Assembly (NCBI GenBank): GCA_049999725.1
Contig: JBNGIS010020319.1
Coordinates: forward strand, 1 to 36,153
DNA from: Haplomitrium mnioides
Lineage: Eukaryota; Marchantiophyta; Haplomitriopsida; Calobryales
Direction of reading: 5' to 3'
DNA length: 36,153 nucleotides
Shown here: piece after piece, positions 30,361 through 36,153 of the stretch
How positions within the stretch are numbered: the stretch's first letter is position 1
How the letters are laid out: the number at the start of each line of letters is the position of its first letter
Notes under the pieces: model-generated
The model's database searches: none
What the model was told of the DNA's origin: nothing
Seen by the model: the letters and a program-made list of their open reading frames with translations, nothing else
Position numbers and translations under genes: made by a program

Positions 30361-31130
30361 TTTGGATTCAGCTTATAAGAATCCTTCCAAATAGGGCAAG
30401 CATATGGTCTAAGCCCGATTTGATACTGATATACAGATGTTGGAATCCATGTCATTTTGTCGTACTCCCAAGCAAAGACATTGACATACTTGTGAATAAG
30501 CTACAAGAAGGCCGGTTCTTGGGCTTCATAAATACCCTCATATACTTCAAGGCTTTTATGTTATGCTTGAAGGACTAGTAAGTCCTTGAACTGCACTTCC
30601 AAAAATTTACACGTAAGAAAGAGATTTTTGAAAAGATTAAAGTCATCCTTGTCAATTTTTGGAACCAAGAATCTAGATGAGGTATCAACCAATGATGAAT
30701 ATGTGAATTGCTTCTCCAGAGATTGAGGGGATGGAGAAGGGGGCCTAGGTATACATCGATAGGACAACTTGCTAGCCTGGAGGTATGATGATCACAGTTC
30801 CATGAGCAAAATCCAGTTATGCATGGCTTTGTTTAAGCCAAGGGCACCTAAGGAGCAAGGAATATTGGTTCTTTTGCATAATACGTAGGACAAGGTAGTG
30901 AACCAAGTATTCCTGGTCTGTAAAGAGAGTTGGCACATTTTTGAGAACACCAAGGGGAAAAATATCGTTGTCATCAGCTAATAAAAGGACAAGGGATGTT
31001 TTTGTAAAGCACTAGTTGGATATCCGATTGAGCTCATAGTATCTTCTATCATGATGTTGATAGCAGAATAAGTGTTCAAGTGTGTAGCGGGAATCATGAT
31101 GCCATCAATGAGGACAATAGGTGTTGTGTT
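30361..31130 (-). pseudogene. GYP-6 protease and linker
   Basis: The active-site region at about 31058-31085 (minus) reads HLNTYSAINIM, where the catalytic Asp is Asn and Gly is Tyr, so it is dead. The 30792-30974 frame and its shifted partner contain the protease C-terminus (NIPCSLGALGLNKAMHNW). The linker frame 30561-30767 (PSPSPQSLEKQFTYSSLVDT, DDFNLFKNLFLTCKFLEVQF) leads to RT. Colinear with GYP-4 at 15341-16130. Confidence 0.7.
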
Positions 31131-32442
31131 CTAGGGTCATATAAGGAGACCATATAGACGACTTATAAGGAGTCCCTCTTCTGTAGGCGATTCTGCAATT
31201 GGAGGGGGATCAGAGACCAAAATTAGAGGGATGGGAGGAGAAGAAGAACAAGGGGGGCCCTTGATAAGTAGCTTAGAAGGTGTGATGTGTCTAACTGCCT
31301 TGGGCTTGTTGGCCTTTAAAAAACATGTCGACTGTGCTTTCTTCCTATGTAAGTTTAAAGCTGATCAAAGAGATTTTATGGAGGGTGCATGTAGGTAACA
31401 TTGACTGTGACCACTTGAATTTGCTTGACATTCTAAGGTGGACAAGTACTAGAGGTAGAAGGAAGGGGAAGAACTGGAGTTGCTTGTGGGGTGGCCAATA
31501 AGTAGGGTTGAGGCACAGGTGCCAAGGCCAATTGCTAAGTTGGGTGGGCTATCGGAGCATGATTTGGCTGCGCTTTGTAATACATTATATGCAATAGTGG
31601 GGGAGCATACTTTGATGCATAACTCTGATTTTACTGTTGAGTTCACTTATACTGTTGTGGTTGTTGATATTGAAGTTGCGCATAGGTATTAGAATGTTGA
31701 TGTTGCGGAGCCTGGTGGTAGTCTTATTGGTTGTAACCATCCTGCTGTTGTGGATAAGAGGGTTGGTTATGTTGATAGGACTGGTAGTAATGCTACTGTC
31801 TTTACTGGGGCTGTTGTGGAGCATAATAAGAGTTGGAGTGTTGGCCCTAATGCCCAAACCGGTTGTTATACGACCTCTGGTTGGGGTAGCCCTGAATGGG
31901 GCACTGATACATAGGCTAAGGTTTGTTCATATAATATTTTTGAGTACAAGAATTAGGGCAATCTCTAGAGATGTGATCGGGGTTGTGGCAATTGTAATAG
32001 GTTTGTCCCATAGAAGGCTTAGATTGAGTATAAGGAGGATTTCCCTCTTGTTGTGCGGTTGCTTGTGGATAGCTTTGTTGATGATAAGGAGTTGGTGGCA
32101 CAGCCAAGAGAGCCTGGTATATGGATGTGAGAATGTGACTTGTTGATGGCGACGATGGGGACAGAGTTGAAGAGCCCACAACTATTGTAGGAGGAGAAAC
32201 AACAATCATATTGACAATAGCATTTGACTTGGCTTCTACAACTTGAAACTTTTGCTAAATAGGGCAGACATCAGTTGCATGATTTGAAGAAAGACATAGG
32301 TCACACCAAGTGGTTAGAGGACAAGCCTCTAAGGGAGAGTGTTGTTGGTTGCACTTGGTGCACCAAACACTAGAAGGCTGAGATTGGGTATTTGGTCCAG
32401 CACCAAAATGTACCATTTGTATCTTCATATTTGCCATCTGAT
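31131..32442 (-). pseudogene. gag: GYP-6 gag C-terminal part
   Basis: From 32437 leftward (minus): MANMKIQMVHFGAGPNTQ, WCTKCNQQHSPLEACPL and WCDLCLSSNHATDVCP, two adjacent knuckle-like motifs (CX2CX3HX5C and a perfect CX2CX4HX4C). A third at about 31955-32000 reads TYYNCHNPDHISRDCP: its first Cys is Tyr. Between and after them come Pro/Ser/Thr-rich and Tyr/Gln/His/Asn-rich stretches (PPTPYHQQSYPQATAQQ; others to 31600). The capsid part lies upstream and was cut off by COP-1. Confidence 0.78.
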
Positions 32443-32708
32443 TGTTGAAATACCAAGCTTGATATGTAGCCCACCAAGATGACGAGTAGAGTCTGATTAT
32501 GTGTAATACATTTTGAACCCCTGTTAGGGTTAGTTTATTTAAGTTGATGTATGGTAAGTTTTTATTAATACAGAGTATGTAGAGAGAGAAGAAGAAGATC
32601 GTAGAGCAAGAGAGGGCAGCCAGCCTCTTTCCTTTTGTAAATTCATTTTGTTGAATACAATCTCTCTCATATTTGCCTCCAAAGAATTGTCTCCTTGATT
32701 TCTTTACA
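32443..32708 (+). repeat. 5' LTR of COP-1, 266 bp
   Basis: It starts TGTTGAAATACC and ends TTTCTTTACA directly before a primer site. Length and TGTTG...CA ends are usual for plant copia LTRs. GYP-6 gag is interrupted precisely at 32442/32443; the five bases CTGAT before it would be the target duplication, which cannot be tested because the 3' end is missing. Confidence 0.85.
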
Positions 32709-32720
32709 TGGTATTAGAGT
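32709..32720 (+). promoter_or_regulatory. Primer binding site of COP-1 (initiator Met tRNA)
   Basis: TGGTATTAGAGT directly follows the LTR end; the canonical site is TGGTATCAGAGC, two transitions away. Confidence 0.88.
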
Positions 32721-32869
32721 CTAGTTCATGAGGAGAAGAAGATCGCAAGGAGTAGACAATTAATTTGGTTCAGAGCATCAATTTTGATATTGTTTTTGCT
32801 CGAAAGTGGTCACAAAGATGTGCTTCTGAAGGTTGAAGGTGTCAAGAAGTTGCAAAAATAGGTGAAAGC

Positions 32870-33935
32870 AATACCATTGGTATTGAGAAGCTAGAGAATA
32901 ACAGCTACCAGCCATGGAAGTTTTGAATGAGGAATGATTTGATAGGCAAGAGCCTATGGGGATATGTTTCATGTGAAGAAAAAGAACTGCGGCTTCCTTC
33001 AATGAATGCAATAGAACATGAATTGAAGGCATGAAAAGCATGGAACAAAAAGGATAAGAAGGTGATGTTTTTGACTTCGCAGAATGTGTCAAATAGTATG
33101 GTTAGACACATACAAGATTTGGAGTGTGCAAAAGATGTATGAGATACACTAGAAAGGCTCTATAGTACAAGTACTAAAGCTAGAAAGATTCAATTGAAGA
33201 ATGAGTTGAATAACATAAAGAAAGAACGCAACATGTTTGTGAATGATTATGTCTTAAAGATAAAAGAGACGTCAGATGCATTGGGATCTATTGGACTAGT
33301 TACAGAGGATGATGATTTAGTGTCTGCAATACTGACTGGTTTGAAGGATGATGACAAATGGAAACCATTTGCCACTTTTATCTACGTTTGGGAAAATCTT
33401 CAAAATTTTGATGAGATAGTCTCCTTGATGATTATAGAGGACATGAACATTAGAGGACCCACTTCAGGAAATGGTTCTATTGAGCAAGCACAAGGCTTCT
33501 ACTCAAGATATGGTAGAGGTAGGGGGAGATCCTAGAGAGGACGTGGCAAAGGTAGAGGTTATGTGCAATATAACCAAAATCAATAAAATTTAGAGAATAT
33601 AATTTGTGGCAGAGGCCGTATAAATTTTTGAGGAAGAACAAGCTTTTGTGGCAGAGGTGGAAGGCAAAACAGTCAGGATGTAGTTTGTTGGGAGTGTGGA
33701 AAAGCATGTCATTATGCAAATGACTGCTATAGCAGGTCTAGCAACAATAACAGAGGATATGAACAGAGACATCAAGGAAATTATACATCGTCATCAAAGA
33801 GTGATGGTGATCGCCTCTTTGTTTTGCAACATATGATGAGTGCTTATACACAAGGTTGTGCAGATGATGCATGGTATGTGAATTTTGGTGTGTCAAACTA
33901 TATGACTGTTAGGTCAGGAGATAGACAGTTGAAGA
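32870..33935 (+). pseudogene. gag: COP-1 gag and start of protease
   Basis: Copia Gag is visible as KLENNSYQPWKF, a stop, then MRNDLIGKSLWGYV (about 32885-32970), and a second part with LERLYSTSTKARKIQLKNEL, the UBN2 gag core, open over 33194-33535 with EDDDLVSAILTGL and RGRGRS. A Gly/Arg-rich stretch leads to the knuckle CWECGKACHYANDC at about 33686-33727, with perfect CX2CX4HX4C spacing. The protease start reads AWYVNFGVSNYMT (33870-33905), where the family has WxxDSGAS-HM(T): Asp is Asn and Ser is Phe, so it is inactive. Stops lie near 32927, 33142 and 33534. Confidence 0.85.
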
Positions 33936-34171
33936 AGCTTCTGGAAGAGCGTTGTTGAAGCACAAAGTCGAGCAGAAGCAGCGTTGAACAACAAAGTACG
34001 ACGTCTTATGATCACAAGGAAGTATTATTCTGTCAGAATTTCGGAGGAAGCTCAGGGGGCCTTCTATTGCCAAGACCTTTTCTTGTTGTAAGGCTATAAA
34101 GTATTTGTCCATTTTTTATGAGTCTAGGTGCAAACAAGGCCTAAAAAGACCTTTCGGTTCTTGAGCGTGAG

Positions 34172-34212
<41 letters not shown>

Positions 34213-34728
34213 CAGAGAAGCGATGGGCTCTCTTACCAATTGCTGTTTTGCAAGCTTGTGTTGCGCGAGATTCAGTTGGTGGGCGCAGCAGCAGCGTGTG
34301 GAGAAAGGGAAAAATCAAAATCTGAAGCGGTGTCTCTGGATGTTGTTGCGCTGACGACAATGAAGAAGATTGTTTGCAGGCTGAAAGCAGAGGCAGTGGG
34401 CAGCGGAAGATGGGACGGACGTCGGATGCTCCCGTGGTTGTTGATGCGGCCCTACCTGTTGGAGTCCAAACCACTCATACAGATGTTTGATGAGGAGCGT
34501 GAGACCCACGAATTCAACAATTTGGACTTATGTGGATGCGGTGATGCGCTGTAGCCGCAGGTGGATTAGAGGAGGTGTGCAGCGTGCTTTTCCCGTACTT
34601 GTTGCTTTAGCTTTTCGTGCATGGAGACGCACATTTGTTTGTAGAAGTGCTCGGGGTGCTGGGGATATGTGCTAGCCCCAGTTATCTAATCGTTGGTGTT
34701 GTGGACTCGGTTCTGATCCTTTCTTGAG
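33936..34728. other. G+C-richer stretch, possible 5' flank of the calnexin-like fragment
   Basis: No known protein or transposon domain was recognised. After the TA repeat (34174-34210) the sequence is visibly richer in G and C than the transposon parts, with CpG-containing words such as GCGCAGCAGCAGCG and GGACGGACGTCGG. Open frames of 60-100 codons overlap on both strands without family resemblance. By position it could be promoter and 5' untranslated sequence that came with the gene fragment. Confidence 0.4.
34174..34210. repeat. (TA)n microsatellite, about 18 units
   Basis: Uninterrupted TA dinucleotides, close to the border between the copia remnant and the G+C-richer stretch. Confidence 0.95.
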
Positions 34729-35042
34729 ATGAGGAAGATGGATAATAGCGCTGACTCTTCTGTCTCTTGTCTTGATGCAAGCTTTTGCCGCCTCTGATAT
34801 CATTTTTTATGAATCGTTTGATACTACCTGGGCAGGACGGTGGATTGTTTCCGAGCGGAGTGACTACGAAGGTACTTGGACTCATGACACGGGTGCTGAT
34901 CACGATGATTTTGGGCTTCGGGTAAGTCAGAAGGAAAAAAGTATGGCATAGCAGTGGATCTACCTGAAAAGGTGGATCCCAAGGAGGGAACAGTGGTCCT
35001 GCAGTATGAACTGCGATTACAGAATGGACTGGACTGCGAAGG
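34729..35042 (+). pseudogene. CNX: Calnexin, N-terminal fragment (signal peptide and start of lectin domain)
   Basis: Calnexin is an ER-membrane chaperone that binds monoglucosylated glycoproteins. After an ATG at 34729 (or 34738), shifted by one base, comes a hydrophobic signal-like stretch IIALTLLSLVLMQAFAAS, then IIFYESFDTTWAGRWIVSER, DYEGTWTHDTGADHDDFGLR and VSQKEK. After a second one-base shift near 34935 it continues [18 protein letters not shown] and [17 protein letters not shown]. The YESFD, GRWIVSE, HDD(Y/F)GL and VVLQxExRxQNGLxC blocks in this order are diagnostic for calnexin rather than calreticulin. Similarity stops at about 35042, where the family continues GGAYLKYL. The fragment is about 100 of some 530 residues, with two frameshifts, so it is a broken or captured piece. 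Confidence 0.8.
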
Positions 35043-35580
35043 TCACTCTGGATATTGAAGATCTAGAAGCAGAGAAAAGACCAGAGGATCGGATGTTTAG
35101 TTATGTAAGCGGCGAGAAGGGGAAAGAGCTTCTGATCGGGAGCTTGTCACTCCTTGGTTCAAGTTCTTATGGGAGACCTATCGAACTATTTTAGATTCTT
35201 AGAAACAATTCGAAGCTGGAATCTCTTTACGACATTTGCAAAATCAATTGACAAATTTGAACAAGTACAAGGACCAGGGAGACAGGCCTGATCTTACCCA
35301 ACCAGAAAGTCTGCAGCTCTACCTTGAAACTAGGCTTGAGCAGCTGAAGACTTGCGAAAAAATTGTGGAGTTGTTGTGCAAGTTTTCTGTTCTCATAGAA
35401 CCTCCAACCAGTTTGGTGCATGTTTTTGTAAGATGGCACTGAAATCTTGGGGCATAGTGTTTGTTTAAGCAAGAGAAGCAGATATGGATTCAGAAGTAGA
35501 AAACAAAGGTCAAGCTGCAGAGATGAAAAAGTTCAGAAGGACAGAATCATGCAGGAAGAATGTGGATGATGGTAAGGGAG
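35043..35580 (+). other. Unrecognised coding-like stretch after the calnexin fragment
   Basis: Two frames look protein-like. At 35043-35194 there is [15 protein letters not shown], loosely like the I-x-D-P-x-x-x-K-P-x-D-W repeats of the calnexin P-domain, then [20 protein letters not shown]. At 35236-35442 there is [36 protein letters not shown], amphipathic and charged, of unknown family. They may be further calnexin-derived sequence, pieces of another gene, or chance. The stretch ends at repeat R. Confidence 0.35.
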
Positions 35581-36153
35581 TGTTAGGGTCCAGGCTGGGA
35601 GTTAAAGAAGCACGCAAGAAGAGGCAAACGAGGAAGAAGTTAAGGAAAATGAAGAAAACAAGCAAGCGAATGGCAGAAATGGCAAACAACAGACCATGTC
35701 CAAATAGAAGGAAGGAAGATTCTCAGAAGTTTAATCCAAAGACTTTTATAATTTCTAGTTGGAAAAAATTTTATTATATTTAAAGTAGGAAATCTTCTTT
35801 AGGATCTAAAAATGCAATTGTATGAATAGCATGTGTTTTTTGAATCATAGGTACCAATCAAGTCCAGCAACAGATCACTCAAGGGCAACAACAGCTCAGA
35901 TATGCGCAAGGGAGATAAACGGAGAAATAACGCTTCAACAAGAAGAAGAAAAGAAAGTCAGTCTGTTTGTAAGTCAGGTGTGTGGGTATGGATAGTAAGG
36001 TATAGAGGTGTACCTAGTCGTGTGTGTTGTTCTTAGACTTTAGAAAATGTCCTGGGTTAGTAAATAATAAGTATAATAGTAAAATATTAAGTACTTGCTA
36101 ACTATACCTAAGCTACCAGCCAAGCCAAGGAGAAAAGAAGACTAAAATGGATG
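35581..36153 (+). repeat. Repeat R, right copy (reaches the window edge)
   Basis: 35581-35831 is the reverse complement of 250-1 at roughly 90 percent by eye, and 35581-36153 also aligns with the reverse of 27165-27683. The plus strand holds a basic frame with KKRQTRKKLRKMKK and NNRPCPNRRK that both outer copies keep open. A GTAAGT at 35969-35974 and a TCATAG at 35845-35850 look like splice sites and the GTAAGT is shared with the middle copy. The repeat may belong to the 3' or LTR part of the long-LTR gypsy family; no transposase or other gene is associated. Confidence 0.75.

Larger units (their letters stand above)
27870..32442 (-). mobile_element. GYP-6: second unit of the long-LTR gypsy array, gag end to integrase
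   Basis: Right to left: gag zinc knuckles and tail, protease, RT, RNase H and a complete integrase, in the same order and strand as GYP-4 and closely similar to it. The 5' end (start of gag and its LTR) is missing because COP-1 begins at 32443 and does not hand back to GYP-6 in this window. Its 3' side runs into the central LTR. Confidence 0.82.
32443..33935 (+). mobile_element. COP-1: Ty1/copia retrotransposon, truncated in protease
   Basis: LTR, primer site, copia-type gag with one zinc knuckle, and the start of the protease lie in order on the plus strand. Copia-like sequence stops at about 33935. The downstream integrase, RT and RNase H are absent from the window, so the copy is cut by deletion or by what follows. 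Confidence 0.85.

Noticed and set aside
31637-32146. 169-codon plus-strand frame, Leu/Val-rich, membrane-like
   Set aside because: It is the antisense of the Tyr/Gln/Asn/His-rich gag tail of GYP-6; the hydrophobic look follows from complementing CAA/CAC/TAC codons.
34128-34474. Frames with Ile-Tyr repeats on both strands
   Set aside because: They are translations of the TA microsatellite.
34729-35580. An intact calnexin gene
   Set aside because: Two frameshifts occur within the first 100 codons, similarity stops after about 100 residues, and no membrane segment or clear C-terminal tail was found downstream.
1-36153. A 36-kb DNA transposon bounded by terminal inverted repeats
   Set aside because: The repeat does not end at the window edges, a third copy sits internally, and no transposase is seen; the interior is ordinary nested LTR elements.
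1-36153. tRNA, rRNA, CRISPR, riboswitch or bacterial signals
   Set aside because: No cloverleaf with consensus boxes, no regularly spaced short repeats and no ribosome binding site pattern was found on either strand by eye.

Overview
This window looks like transposon-rich nuclear DNA from a plant with a large genome. It is AT-rich and intron-poor, with no operons or bacterial signals. Almost everything recognisable is decayed LTR retrotransposon: at least five Ty3/gypsy copies or fragments and one Ty1/copia fragment. A gymnosperm is a reasonable guess from the density of old gypsy copies and the very long LTRs, but that is inference. No tRNA, rRNA, CRISPR or intact host gene was seen. A 100-N assembly gap lies at 9860-9959. 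Element names below (GYP-1 etc.) are mine.

Layout. 1-250 is one arm of a repeat (R) that recurs inverted at 35581-36153 and again at about 27165-27683. 1740-2460 is the 3' part of a long gypsy LTR, plus strand. 2726-6760 is GYP-1 (plus): an Asp-tRNA-type primer site, then gag, protease, RT and RNase H, ending before integrase. 6775-11150 is GYP-2 (minus): a gypsy element with a 572-bp 5' LTR, primer site, gag (holding the gap), protease, RT, RNase H and a stub of integrase. 11160-11547 is an orphan gypsy integrase-region fragment (GYP-3).

11548-32442 is best read as a tandem array of one long-LTR gypsy family on the minus strand: LTR - internal GYP-4 - shared LTR - internal GYP-6. GYP-4 has lost its integrase core and the outer half of its left LTR, and it is split by GYP-5 (16247-20859), a nested chromovirus with a chromodomain, one 385-bp LTR and an initiator-Met primer site. 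GYP-6 keeps a complete pol order with a DX35E integrase core. COP-1 (plus, from 32443) is a copia element inserted into the gag of GYP-6; it has an LTR, primer site and gag and is cut off in the protease.

The right end (about 33940-35580) is richer in G+C. It carries a frameshifted fragment that matches the N-terminus of plant calnexin (signal peptide plus start of the lectin domain), followed by coding-like segments I do not recognise.

How the parts work together: each gypsy copy once encoded Gag (particle), protease, reverse transcriptase/RNase H and integrase, primed from a host tRNA. None looks able to move on its own now, because every frame carries stops or shifts. Nested order gives relative age: GYP-5 is younger than GYP-4 and COP-1 is younger than GYP-6. 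All coordinates of domain and LTR edges were judged by eye, not by alignment software.
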